Below are positions 43,840 to 52,747 of a stretch of DNA of 64,000 bases, piece after piece (within the stretch, counting starts at the first letter, position 1; the number at the start of each line of letters is the position of its first letter). Origin of the DNA: JAKRSE01 sp943369295 (GTDB lineage Bacteria; Armatimonadota; Fimbriimonadia; Fimbriimonadales; Fimbriimonadaceae); the NCBI GenBank assembly GCA_943369295.1, contig CALRMU020000001.1:124001-188000 (forward strand), written 5' to 3'. A program made the position numbers and the translations under genes. The notes under the pieces were generated by a model. It did no database searches. It saw nothing but the letters and a program-made list of their open reading frames with translations, and was not told the origin of the DNA.

Positions 43840-43917
43840 CACGGCTCGCGGAGCCGTGGCACCTGCTCTGGCATGTTTTCAAGGGTGCCACTGGTCCGTG
43901 ACCAGTGCAAGAAATCG
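43840..43917. repeat. Paired hairpin repeat (fourth copy)
   Basis: CACGGCTCGCGGAGCCGTGG at 43840 and GGTGCCACTGGTCCGTGACC from 43884, then CAAGAAATCG. Same family as 38750, 42546 and 42729. Confidence 0.85.
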
Positions 43918-43920
43918 ATT

Positions 43921-44322
43921 GAAGAATGTACGTTTCCCGCCCGACAGCAAGCTGGTCGGGGCGGGGCACCCTAAGATGCAGTATTCGGGAGAGCCTGATT
44001 GCAACTGAGCATTCCTGGCTTAGCAGAGCTAAACCAGGAATGCTCAGTTTAAGAACATGAGCAGCAGTTCAGTGCCACTGGCAGCGCCAGTGCAAGAAAA
44101 CGAGTGAAGAATGTATGTTTCCCGCCCGACACCAAACACAGTATTCGGGAAACCTGATTGAACCTGAGCAATCCTGGCTTAGCAGAGCTAAACCAGGCCA
44201 CTCACAGCTTCAGCATATGAGCAACAGTTCTGTGCCACTGGCATCGCCAGTGCAAGAAAACGATTGAAGAATGTATGTTTCCCGCCCGACAGCAGGCTGA
44301 TCGGGCGGGGCACCCACAACTC
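43921..44322. repeat. Tandem array of three related units
   Basis: Units start with GAAGAATGTA(C/T)GTTTCCCGCC at 43921, 44106 and 44266 (spacings 185 and 160). Each has a CCCGCCCGAC block. Two contain TCCTGGCTTAGCAGAGCTAA and end with a CACTGGCA(G/T)CGCCAGTG hairpin and CAAGAAAACG. The third is cut after about 55 bases. The span 43708-44334 has no gene; it holds this array plus the hairpin pair at 43840. Confidence 0.85.
44005..44047. repeat. 43-bp near-perfect palindrome
   Basis: CTGAGCATTCCTGGCTTAGC (44005-44024) pairs with GCTAAACCAGGAATGCTCAG (44028-44047), one mismatch, three-base loop AGA. A degenerate version appears in the next unit around 44165. Confidence 0.85.
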
Positions 44323-44334
44323 AATTCTTTAAAG

Positions 44335-45456
44335 CTATCTTCGACCAGCCGCGACCGCCCTTTTGACCTCTCTGAGGTCAAAGATCATGAAGTTCTTATC
44401 CTTAGAATTCATCATGACCAGGATCCCTTCGGGGAATTCTGTTCCGAGGTTGGCCGTCGTTGCATCCAGTCCGTCGGTTGAATCGGCCGGGGTCGGAATG
44501 ATGGCAGCGCGTCGAGGCAGGCGGCCACCGATATCCCAGACAAACAGCCGGGAGCCGTTTTCGATCTGGTCGCTGCTCAGCAGCCACTTGCTCTTGTCAA
44601 ATTTAATCACGGCCAGGCCTTCGCGGTCACCCTTATAGGTGTCGCGGCCGAAAGAAAACTCGCCCATCTTCGAGGCGGGGTCGGCGGGCATGCGCTTGAT
44701 GGCAGCAAGCTCGTCGCTGAAATAAAGCATTCCGGCGCCCTGGTCAACAACCATGGCTTCAATTTCCCCGTTGCCTTCTTTGTCCATTCCGCTAAAGCTT
44801 CCCAGCCTGCGAACAAAGGTGATATCCACCTTGCCGCCTTCACCTGGCACCAGCTTGTACTGGGCAATGTAGCCAAGCTTCGGGCCTTCTTTCGGGCTTA
44901 CAAAAACGTCAGCCGTGCCGTCGGGTCTCTTCCACAGGGCAACACCCATCGGAGCTTTCTGCTCGCCGGTTGATTCGGGAAGAATCTTGGTCTTGCCCGT
45001 CACATCAGCCAGGGTTCCTGTTTCATCAATCGCGTAGATCTTAAGCTGTTCCTGCTTGCGTTCAGTAACGACCGCGAGGTCGAGGGTTTTGTCACCCACC
45101 TTCACGCCCTGAACCAGATCGACGTTATTGGGGCGATCGAGGGGGGTGATTCTCTGGACGATTTTGCCCTGGAGATCAAAAACATAGAGTCCGCCCGTGC
45201 CTTCGTGCTTGTCATTTCCCAAGATTCGGCTCTGAGCAGGATCTTTTGGGTTGATCCAAATTGCAGGATCATCAGCATCGTTAGGCAGAGCTTCAGTCGA
45301 TCTGACTGGTGTGAGGGCAGTCTGCTGAGGCATGGCCTGAGCGTCCAGACGGCTCGCTCCCATTGGACCGTTTGAAGCAGGAAGGTTCATATTGGAACCA
45401 CCTGTGCCTGCACAGCCAAGAGCTCCTAGAACCAGCAGAGACCAAAGGGATTTCAT
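44335..45456 (-). CDS. Beta-propeller phytase-like lipoprotein
   Basis: A 373-residue lipoprotein: MKSLWSLLVLGALGCAG with lipobox LGALGC (C15). The body matches 3-phytases of the beta-propeller type: DADDPAIWINPKDPAQSRIL, DKHEGTGGLYVFDLQGK, NNVDLVQGVKVG, EIEAMVVDQGAGMLYFSDE and STDGLDATTANLGTEFPEGILV. These Ca2+-dependent enzymes release phosphate from phytate outside the cytoplasm. I chose the ATG at 45456 because it starts the lipoprotein signal; the longer frame adds 14 residues. The gene's end abuts the tandem repeat array. Confidence 0.85.
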   Translation of the reverse strand: MKSLWSLLVLGALGCAGTGGSNMNLPASNGPMGASRLDAQAMPQQTALTPVRSTEALPNDADDPAIWINPKDPAQSRILGNDKHEGTGGLYVFDLQGKIVQRITPLDRPNNVDLVQGVKVGDKTLDLAVVTERKQEQLKIYAIDETGTLADVTGKTKILPESTGEQKAPMGVALWKRPDGTADVFVSPKEGPKLGYIAQYKLVPGEGGKVDITFVRRLGSFSGMDKEGNGEIEAMVVDQGAGMLYFSDELAAIKRMPADPASKMGEFSFGRDTYKGDREGLAVIKFDKSKWLLSSDQIENGSRLFVWDIGGRLPRRAAIIPTPADSTDGLDATTANLGTEFPEGILVMMNSKDKNFMIFDLREVKRAVAAGRR

Positions 45457-45506
45457 GTTAAGAGAATACTCAAGAGCATTGTTAAGGGTTCTTAACAATC
45501 AAGTCT

Positions 45507-46412
45507 TTATCCTTTAAGATTTTCTTTCATCAGTGATTTACTGGGCCCTTGAGTGAGGCTCGCTGCAAAAAGAAGCAGGTGCGCCCACCCGGCCAACTCA
45601 CCGAATCTATCTCGCATTACACTAGATAGACGCGCGGCGCGGCCAGGCGTTAGGGGTTCTTGGAATTCTGCGGGCAGATAAAGCGGTGCGGCTGTCTTCC
45701 AAAGGTGGGTGTCGACGGGGACAGATTCTGTTCTGTCAGCTCCGTAAAGAAGAATGCACTCGGCCAGCTTCCGGCCAATTCCCGGAAGTGTGCAGAGCCT
45801 CGCAACCGCCTCTTCGTAATCAATCGCTTTCAGTTCATCCAGCCAGGCTTCGCCTCCCTTTTCCAAAACAGCATTTGCTGCTCTCGGTATGTGGGGTGCT
45901 CTGTAGCCAAAACCGGCACTTTTGAGCTGCTCGGGTTGAAGGTCAGCCAGGGTTTCTAGGCCAGGAAAAGCATTCAGCGCACCCCACCTAGTTTCTTTAA
46001 TCACTGGTCCATAGCTGCCCAAATGGCGGGTCATGGGCATGATTCGGTGCAGGGTGTTGTTCTGCGAACAAAGAAAGCCAAAGAGGGCCTCGATAAAGCT
46101 GGAGGGCCGCAGAAGGGTCAGCCCTTCGACACCTTCTGTCGGCAGGCTCGCCAGGCGGGGGTCGATCTGCTTCACCTTCTGCCAGATCTCCTGAGGGGGA
46201 TTATCTAGCCTAAAAAATCGTTCAATCTTTACCAAATCTTGGTTGGATTCAATCTGCCAGTCGTCGCCAGCCTTGGAAAGGATGTACCATGCCTCTCCCT
46301 CGGCACCGTACAGAACCCCGGACGAAGGAGACTGAAACCTAAAGACTTGACCCATGCGCAGAACAAGGCCGGGCTCAATGCCCTTCTGCTTGAAGCTGAG
46401 CGTAAAGCTCAC
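45507..46412 (-). CDS. 8-oxoguanine DNA glycosylase (OGG1-type)
   Basis: A 301-residue HhH-GPD glycosylase of the OGG1 class. The hairpin and catalytic lysine are LPGIGRKLAEC with K215, and the aspartate is D234 in VPVDTHLW, matching eukaryotic OGG1 K249/D268; FGFLCSQNN corresponds to the FICSSNNN region. It excises 8-oxoguanine from DNA and probably nicks the strand. It starts at a GTG overlapping the TGA of ligA (GTGA), so repair excision and sealing genes are translationally coupled. Confidence 0.88.
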   Translation of the reverse strand: MSFTLSFKQKGIEPGLVLRMGQVFRFQSPSSGVLYGAEGEAWYILSKAGDDWQIESNQDLVKIERFFRLDNPPQEIWQKVKQIDPRLASLPTEGVEGLTLLRPSSFIEALFGFLCSQNNTLHRIMPMTRHLGSYGPVIKETRWGALNAFPGLETLADLQPEQLKSAGFGYRAPHIPRAANAVLEKGGEAWLDELKAIDYEEAVARLCTLPGIGRKLAECILLYGADRTESVPVDTHLWKTAAPLYLPAEFQEPLTPGRAARLSSVMRDRFGELAGWAHLLLFAASLTQGPSKSLMKENLKG

Positions 46413-48421
46413 GAATCAAAGGCCCCTTCGGGCAGCATCTTCAAAAAGTCTTCCTCGCTTAAAAGGGCCACCCCGAGCTGCTTTGCCTTAGCTTCCTTGC
46501 TGCCCGCCCCTGGGCCAGCCACAACGTAGGTTGTTTTTGCACTCACGGAGCCTGCCGCCTTGCCTCCCATCTTCTGGACCATGGCTTCCGCTGCCTCGCG
46601 GGTGAAGCCTTCCAGCTTGCCTGTGAAGACAAAAGTCATTCCCTCAAAGGTTGTGTCGCTGGGGGCTTCGGGTTCAAGAGGGCTTACACCGGCGGCAAGC
46701 AGCTCGGCAATCATGCCCTGATTTGCTTCCTCTTCCAGCCATGCTTCAATCTCGCCTGCAGTTCTTGGTCCGATATCGGGAATTTCAACCAATTGGTCAG
46801 ATTTTGCTTGACGAAAGGCTTCTAGCGATCTGAACTCCTTGGCCAGGTCCAGAGCTGTTCTTTCGCCCACGAACCTAATTCCGAGGGCGAAGATCAGGCG
46901 ATTGAGGGGCCTGGTTCGGCTGGCTTCAATGGCGGCGATGAGGTTGGCGACGCTCTGATCCCCCATCCGATCAAGATTTTTCAACTCCTCTTCTCGCTGC
47001 TCAAGTCGATAGATCGAAGGGATGTCGGTCAGCAGACCAAGCTGAAGAAAGCGTTCGATCTGCTTTTCTCCTAGTCCTTCAATGTCCATCGCGTTCCGAG
47101 AGACAAAGTGCTCCAGTGCCGTTTGAACCTGGGCCGAGCAGCCTTTGCGGTTGGGACATTTCAAGGCGACCATTCCTGCCTCCTGCACCAGTGTTGTCTG
47201 GCAGACGGGGCATTCGGTTGGAGGTTCTTGAATCACGGCGGCCTCGGGCCGCTTGTCTAAAACAGGACCGACCACTTCAGGGATCACATCGCCTGCCCTC
47301 TGGACGATGACTGTGTCGCCAACTCGTACATCCTTGCGATGGAGTTCTTGAAAGTTGTGAAGAGTCGCGCGTCGAACCGTCACACCACCCACCTGAACTG
47401 GCGCCAGCTCGGCGACCGGAGTCACGACTCCCGTTCTTCCCACCTGGAGGCCAATGCCTTCCAGAAGAGTGAAGGCCTGTTCGGCTGGGAACTTGCAGGC
47501 GATGGCCCACCTTGGACCTCGGGAGGTAAAGCCCAGTTCAGCCTGCAATGCAAGGCTGTTGACCTTAACCACGCAGCCATCAATATCGTAGGGCAGGGAA
47601 GCCCTTGCTTCTCTAAATGTCTGAACTTGGTTAAGTAATGCTTCAATTCCTTTACAAATCGCCGCATCAGTTCGGTCAGTAAATCCTGCTGACTTTAGGA
47701 GCTGAAGCAGTTCGGATTGACTGGCATAGGCGGCTTTTTCTACCGCTCCGACTCCGTAAGCGAAGAACTCCAGACGCCTAGCCCGTGTTTCTTTTGAGTC
47801 AAGCTGTCGCAGTCCGCCTGCCGCCGCATTACGAGGGTTGGCAAAGAGCTGTAGACCCTTTCCGAGTCTCTCATCATTTATTTCCGTAAAACTCTTGCGG
47901 GGGATGAGCGCTTCTCCCCTCACTTCAACCATGGGAGAGAAGTCAGATTTCAGCCTAAAGGGGATTCCCTCTATCGTCTTGGCGTTGGGAGTCACTGTCT
48001 CGCCAGTCTCGCCGTCACCTCGGGTGGCAGCAGTCTGCAGCACCCCGTCGATGTAAGTCAGTGATAAAGAAACGCCATCGAACTTTAGTTCGGCCAGGTA
48101 CTCAATCTCTTCAAGACCCGTGAGCCGGCGGATTCTTTCATCAAAGGCCCTTAGGTCGTCATCGCCAAAGGCGTTGTCGAGGCTGAGCATGGGCACGAGG
48201 TGCTTGTGAGGGAGAAATTCTTTAAGGGGTGCAGCTCCGACCCTATGGCTGGGGCTGTCTGGGGTGACTAGTTCAGGATTAGCCGCCTCGATGGCAAGCA
48301 GCTCTTGAAAGAGAGCGTCGTATTCCGAATCGCTGATTTCCGGCGCGGCCTGTTCGTGGTACAGCCGATTGTGCCGCTCAACTTCCTGCCTTAGCTCCGC
48401 CAGTCTCTGCTCTACAGACAC
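46409..48421 (-). CDS. ligA: NAD-dependent DNA ligase LigA
   Basis: A 670-residue NAD+-dependent ligase of normal length. The adenylated lysine is K113 in AELKFDG; ISDSEYDALFQEL is the Ia domain, VQRAGDVIPEV the OB-fold segment, CPVCQTTL and LKCPNRKGC give the four zinc-finger cysteines, followed by HhH repeats (MDIEGLGEKQIERF, PDIGPRTAGEIEAW) and a C-terminal BRCT domain (FTGKLEGFTREAAEAMV). It joins nicks in replication and repair. GTG start. Its last bases overlap the OGG-type gene. Confidence 0.97.
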   Translation of the reverse strand: MSVEQRLAELRQEVERHNRLYHEQAAPEISDSEYDALFQELLAIEAANPELVTPDSPSHRVGAAPLKEFLPHKHLVPMLSLDNAFGDDDLRAFDERIRRLTGLEEIEYLAELKFDGVSLSLTYIDGVLQTAATRGDGETGETVTPNAKTIEGIPFRLKSDFSPMVEVRGEALIPRKSFTEINDERLGKGLQLFANPRNAAAGGLRQLDSKETRARRLEFFAYGVGAVEKAAYASQSELLQLLKSAGFTDRTDAAICKGIEALLNQVQTFREARASLPYDIDGCVVKVNSLALQAELGFTSRGPRWAIACKFPAEQAFTLLEGIGLQVGRTGVVTPVAELAPVQVGGVTVRRATLHNFQELHRKDVRVGDTVIVQRAGDVIPEVVGPVLDKRPEAAVIQEPPTECPVCQTTLVQEAGMVALKCPNRKGCSAQVQTALEHFVSRNAMDIEGLGEKQIERFLQLGLLTDIPSIYRLEQREEELKNLDRMGDQSVANLIAAIEASRTRPLNRLIFALGIRFVGERTALDLAKEFRSLEAFRQAKSDQLVEIPDIGPRTAGEIEAWLEEEANQGMIAELLAAGVSPLEPEAPSDTTFEGMTFVFTGKLEGFTREAAEAMVQKMGGKAAGSVSAKTTYVVAGPGAGSKEAKAKQLGVALLSEEDFLKMLPEGAFDS

Positions 48422-48649
48422 GGCTCAAAACTTACCCCGCGCTTTGCAAAGGCAGGACAGCAATTTTCATGGAAGAGACCATTTGGAAGGGGTCTCAAAG
48501 GAGCCCCGCAGAAATGGTGTGAAAAACAGTGCCAATCAGCCTGGTCTCAGAGATTTTTTCCCTTCGGCTTTCATCCAAGACTGCCGATACTCTTAGGGAC
48601 GGTCCAGGTTTTAACAATCTTGACGTGATCTCCGCTTTGTGCCACACCA

Positions 48650-51346
48650 ATGAGCCGCGCTAGTCATTCCCAGGCAGATAACCCGAAAGGTATAAAGTCA
48701 AGCTTTTTGACTGGTATGGCTTTCTGCTTGGGCATGTGGGCTTTGCTGACCGGATCTCAGGCGCTTGGGCCCGAATCGAGCACATCTCTCCTAGAATGGG
48801 GCCACGTTTCGGTCACTGTGGTCGCCTTTTTTGCCTCCTTCTTCCTGATGCTCAAGGGCAAAAAGGAGCTGAAGTCAGTGCCATCCGCCGGCTTTTTTGC
48901 CCTGGGCACTTTCCTTCTGGCAGTCTCTGCCTGCGGGCAGCACTTTATTGGTCAGGATGCAAAAGGGATCCTTCCTCTCGTCTTGGCGGGTGCCAGCGGC
49001 TTGGCCCCTTGGGTCTTTTTCCTCGCTGGCATAGACCTCTATCAGAACCTCAAGACCCCCGAACAAGGCAACCCTCTTCTTGATGGTGCGGTTGCAGCCG
49101 CCGGCATGGGGCTCCCTGCCTGGCATTTTGTTGTCACCCGGGTTTGGCTGGCTCCTGGTGAATGGGATTTCACCCGGGCCATGGTGGCGCTGCAGCCCCT
49201 TGGCTACACCGCCTGCCTTTTTGCAGCTGTCACCCTTATCGCTCAGCTTAACAGGCGAGGCAAAGTTCGAGGCGGACCAGCTTTGGTCGTCACGGGGCTT
49301 GTTCTCTTCGCTCTTGGAGGCAGCCTTGAATCTTATCAGCTTGCTTTGAGGTTGAACGGCGCACCGGATGTCAGTCCTTATCTTTCTTTTGCTGGCCTGG
49401 TTTTGGCTGGTGGACTGGGTGTCCTTGCCCTCAGTGCTCTGGCTGGACTTTGGGGAGACTCTGGCGACTGGCGCATGGTTTCGGATGATGAAGTTCTTTC
49501 CGAACCTTTCCAGCTTTCTCTGGCGCGAGTCATCGTGCCAAACGTGCTGAGCCTTGGCACCTTTGTCTTTACAGCAATCCACGAAATTCAAACCAAGGGG
49601 CACGTTTCGCCCATCATCGTGGCTGTCGGATTTGTGCTTATGGGAGTAGCCATGGCCCGTCAGGCAGTTGTTCTGCTGCGCGGCCAGGCGATGCTTCGGG
49701 ACAACGAACTGCTCACAGAAAAGCTGAGGCAGGTGACGGGCGGCTTGGAAGAGAAGATCGCCCAGAGAACCAGACAGCTCACAGCGCTTCACCAGCTGAC
49801 CAAGGCCGTCAGCAACACCCTCGATCCGCGCGAGGTGCTGAGCATGGCTGCTGTTCATGGCCGCACCGCTCTTCGAGCCGATGCCGTCGTTTTGTGGCTG
49901 GCCGAGAAAGATCGCCAGAACGGAACGATCATGAAGGGAGCCTTGCAGCTGGGGCTCAGCAATCAGCCCGAACTCAGCCAGCAGCTTTTCTCCGTCACTC
50001 CTATTGATCAGGTGCGAAGCCTTCCCCTACCGATGGAGCCCAATTCACCTACCGGCCCCGTCGCGACTCTGCTCATGGCTCCTATGGTGGGTCAGCAGAA
50101 TCTGATCGGCATGATTGGAGTTCTGCGCTACACGGGCGGATTCAGCAAAACTGACTGGGAACTGATTGAAGCCATTGGTTTGGAAGCAGGCACAGCACTT
50201 AAGCACGCCCAGCAGTACACCCAGGCTCGCGCGGCCGCCGACCTTGACCCTGTCACTGGCCTGCTTAACCACAGAGCGATTCATCAAAGGCTGGATGAAA
50301 CGCTGGAAACAGCCGATGCCGACAAGCGATCCATCACAGTGATGATGATGGACATGAACAACTTTAAGATGTTCAACGACACCTACGGCCACCCCGCAGG
50401 TGACGAGGCACTTAGAAGAGTCGCCAAGGCCTTGGCCGAGACCGTCCAGTCAGCTGGAACAGTCGGCCGTTATGGCGGTGACGAATTCCTTGCTGTTCTG
50501 CCCGGAATTACGCAGGAGCAGGCTGGGCAGATGGCTCAGCATCTAAAGGCTAGGCTCCTACGGTCTGGCTTCGTCCCCAACCCTCAGGATGGCCGAGTCA
50601 TCCCCATCACACTTTCTTTCGGAATCGCCTCCTATCCTCAAGACAGCCGATCTCGCCATGAGCTGATTGCCATGGCTGACAGCAACCTCTATGCTGCCAA
50701 GAGGTCTGATGAAGGCATCCGAATGACATCGGATACTCAAAGGGTCAACAGCCAGTTGAGGAACGAGAACTCATTTGCCGTTCTTGACGGCATGGTTACC
50801 GCGGTCGATAACAAGGACAGCTACACCAGAAGACATTCCGAAGACGTGGCCGAATACTCGCTTTGGATTGCCGAAGAGCTCGGCCTTTCGCCAGATGCTT
50901 TGAGGACGATCCGCATTGGCGCTCTTCTGCATGACGTCGGCAAGATCACAGTCCCCGATGAGATTCTGCGCAAGCCTGGCCGTCTGACTCCAGAAGAGTT
51001 CGAGATTCTCAAGCGTCACCCTCGCCTTGGCGCCCTCATCGTCTCTGGCGTGCCTGGCATGGAAACCATTCTGGATATTGTTCAGCACCACCACGAAAGA
51101 TGGGATGGCAAGGGCTACCCAGATGAGCTTAAGGGTGAAGAGATTCCCATGCTCGGACGCCTTGTTGCTGTGGCCGATACTTTCAGCGCTATGACGACCG
51201 ATCGCCCCTACCGAAAGGGTCTTTCATGGGAAGTGGCTCTGAAGGAGATTCAGGATTCAGCCGGAACTCAGTTTGATCCAGATATCGCCGACGCCTTTTT
51301 ACGGGCGGCAGCCAAGCGTAAGGGGCCTCTCAAGCTCGCTTCTTAG
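48650..51346 (+). CDS. Membrane GAF-GGDEF-HD-GYP c-di-GMP protein
   Basis: An 898-residue signalling protein. Residues about 20-350 contain roughly eight membrane helices; a short coiled linker (GLEEKIAQRTRQLTALHQLTKA) leads to a GAF domain (about 385-525). The GGDEF domain has an intact active-site motif at residues 608-613 (YGGDEF), and the C-terminal HD-GYP domain has H761-D762 and G822-Y823-P824 with the extended HHHERWDGKGYP motif. It could both make and degrade cyclic di-GMP according to the membrane and GAF inputs. The 48422-48649 gap shows no gene. Confidence 0.92.
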   Translation: MSRASHSQADNPKGIKSSFLTGMAFCLGMWALLTGSQALGPESSTSLLEWGHVSVTVVAFFASFFLMLKGKKELKSVPSAGFFALGTFLLAVSACGQHFIGQDAKGILPLVLAGASGLAPWVFFLAGIDLYQNLKTPEQGNPLLDGAVAAAGMGLPAWHFVVTRVWLAPGEWDFTRAMVALQPLGYTACLFAAVTLIAQLNRRGKVRGGPALVVTGLVLFALGGSLESYQLALRLNGAPDVSPYLSFAGLVLAGGLGVLALSALAGLWGDSGDWRMVSDDEVLSEPFQLSLARVIVPNVLSLGTFVFTAIHEIQTKGHVSPIIVAVGFVLMGVAMARQAVVLLRGQAMLRDNELLTEKLRQVTGGLEEKIAQRTRQLTALHQLTKAVSNTLDPREVLSMAAVHGRTALRADAVVLWLAEKDRQNGTIMKGALQLGLSNQPELSQQLFSVTPIDQVRSLPLPMEPNSPTGPVATLLMAPMVGQQNLIGMIGVLRYTGGFSKTDWELIEAIGLEAGTALKHAQQYTQARAAADLDPVTGLLNHRAIHQRLDETLETADADKRSITVMMMDMNNFKMFNDTYGHPAGDEALRRVAKALAETVQSAGTVGRYGGDEFLAVLPGITQEQAGQMAQHLKARLLRSGFVPNPQDGRVIPITLSFGIASYPQDSRSRHELIAMADSNLYAAKRSDEGIRMTSDTQRVNSQLRNENSFAVLDGMVTAVDNKDSYTRRHSEDVAEYSLWIAEELGLSPDALRTIRIGALLHDVGKITVPDEILRKPGRLTPEEFEILKRHPRLGALIVSGVPGMETILDIVQHHHERWDGKGYPDELKGEEIPMLGRLVAVADTFSAMTTDRPYRKGLSWEVALKEIQDSAGTQFDPDIADAFLRAAAKRKGPLKLAS

Positions 51347-51467
51347 CGACTCTATGTCCATCTTAGAGTTCTAATCTGAAGGGCGTCTGACCAAGAAAGC
51401 CTCTCAACCAAAATGCGGCTTTCGACCGAGCCGATAAGCGAAGGGTCGAAAACCGCCAAAAGAGAAA

Positions 51468-51489
51468 AACCCCTTCCCAGGAAGGGGTT
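51468..51489 (+). terminator. Hairpin after the GGDEF/HD-GYP gene
   Basis: AACCCCTTCC (51468-51477) pairs with GGAAGGGGTT (51480-51489). Resembles the CCCCTTCC/GGAAGGGG hairpin in the 37868-38640 repeats. The 51347-51652 gap holds this and the next hairpin and no gene. Confidence 0.55.
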
Positions 51490-51598
51490 GGGGATGGCTG
51501 TTTATGCAGATTCAAGCCACCATCTTAAACTGAACACTCAGGATTGCTTAGCCCAAGAATTAAGTTGTTTATAACAAAATCTAGTTTATTCAAACAAA

Positions 51599-51636
51599 AA
51601 AACTCCTGCCTTTCCAATTGGTAAGGCAGGAGTTTT
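51599..51636. terminator. Bidirectional intrinsic terminator
   Basis: AAAACTCCTGCCTT (51599-51612) pairs with AAGGCAGGAGTTTT (51623-51636), with A-runs and T-runs at the ends so that it works on both strands. It directly follows the pseudopilin gene on the minus strand. Confidence 0.9.
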
Positions 51637-51652
51637 GGCTTTTCAGCCTATC

Positions 51653-52537
51653 CTAGTATCTTCTCTGTGGCTCGATGACTGGAGTCCAGCCCTTCATAGC
51701 AACACTGTTGCCGCCTCGGGTCGAGGGGGGCCACTCGAGGCCGGGGTTGCCACGGCTGTCCAGGGTGCAGGGACCGTTGGCTCCCCAGGTGGTCTTGCGC
51801 CACTTGGCGTGACCGTCAAGGTAGGCAATTGTGGTGCCTTCATTGTGGCCGCCGTTCGTGGCGTCAGCGTTGTCAGGATCTGGAAAGTTGGAGCAGTTGA
51901 CCTTTCGGCTGTAAAGCTCGTCCAGTTCGTCGCCTTCGATCTCAGAGTCAGTGGCTTCGAGCAGGAAGAATGACTCGGCGGGAGATTCCCACATAGTCAG
52001 GTTGCCGGCGCCGCTGCCCTGCCAGTCACCGATGTGCTCGTTGTAGGCGTAGCTGGACCAGTACTGGATTGAATCGCAGGAACCGCTGGCGCAGGTGAGG
52101 CCCCATGACTGGGCGGGCTGTGGCCAAACACAGGCAGCTCGGTCACCGCTCAAATTGCTGGGGTTGCTTGCCGGAGCGGTTGGGGACCAGTAGAAGCCTT
52201 TGGGGCCAGATGTGCTGGCGGCCTTCTGCTTAACGTAGGGCTCCATGATGAAGGGCCAGTAGTAGTTGCCCCATCGGTCAATGGAGCCGCCTGCGCCGGA
52301 GGGGCAGAAGGTGGTTCCGCTGGGCGGATCCTGCATGATCGTGTCGTCGTAGTCAGAAGCGTAAATCTGAGCTGCGGTAGCCAGCTGCTTCATCTGGTTC
52401 AGATTGGCAGTCTGCTTAGCTGCGGCCTTAGCCTGAGCAAAAACGGGGAAGAGGATCGCAGCCAAGATGGCAATGATTGCAATGACGACAAGAAGCTCGA
52501 TGAGGGTGAACCCACCTCTACGGGGCCGAAAGACCAT
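51653..52537 (-). CDS. Prepilin-type pseudopilin (DUF1559-like), second copy
   Basis: A 294-residue pseudopilin with a very short leader, MVFRPRRGG/FTLIELL, the AAILFPVFAQAK segment, and the C-terminal HNEGTTIAYLDGHAKWR motif (H-X9-DG). Similar in layout and length to 931-1815 but divergent in the middle, which is rich in Gly, Ser, Trp and Cys (CPSGAGG, CASGSC) and may form disulfides outside the cell. Unlike the first copy it has no coupled lipoprotein gene. It ends at a strong terminator. Confidence 0.92.
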   Translation of the reverse strand: MVFRPRRGGFTLIELLVVIAIIAILAAILFPVFAQAKAAAKQTANLNQMKQLATAAQIYASDYDDTIMQDPPSGTTFCPSGAGGSIDRWGNYYWPFIMEPYVKQKAASTSGPKGFYWSPTAPASNPSNLSGDRAACVWPQPAQSWGLTCASGSCDSIQYWSSYAYNEHIGDWQGSGAGNLTMWESPAESFFLLEATDSEIEGDELDELYSRKVNCSNFPDPDNADATNGGHNEGTTIAYLDGHAKWRKTTWGANGPCTLDSRGNPGLEWPPSTRGGNSVAMKGWTPVIEPQRRY

Positions 52538-52680
52538 GGCGGTGCGAGTATCGCCCTCTCGTGTAAAGGGAATGTTAAGGAATGAAAAACAGTCACTTAG
52601 GGCCTAACCAGCCCCTTTAAACACATCAAGTTTTCCCGGCTTTCTTTAACTCTACGGTTGCTTTCGAAGCTGTAAAGTGC

Positions 52681-52725
52681 ATCAATAGGACGCTCTTTTT
52701 CCTTCAGAACGTCCTATTGATTTTT
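52681..52725. other. Hairpin upstream of the second pseudopilin
   Basis: ATCAATAGGACG (52681-52692) pairs with CGTCCTATTGAT (52710-52721), followed on the plus strand by TTTT. It lies between the oxidoreductase stop and the pseudopilin start, both on the minus strand, so the T-run faces the wrong way for a classical terminator of either. The 52538-52747 region shows nothing else. Confidence 0.5.
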
Positions 52726-52747
52726 AAGTCTCTGATGAGACTCCCTT

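Noticed and set aside
43708..43842. Extended N-terminus of the hypothetical protein at 43045
   Set aside because: The extension reads through a repeated hairpin, so it is unlikely to be coding; the ATG at 43707 is preferred.
42545..44322. Possible CRISPR array in the repeat-rich intergenic region
   Set aside because: Repeats are 160-185 bp long, few, and contain hairpins and gene-tail copies; there are no short regular repeats with unique spacers and no cas genes.
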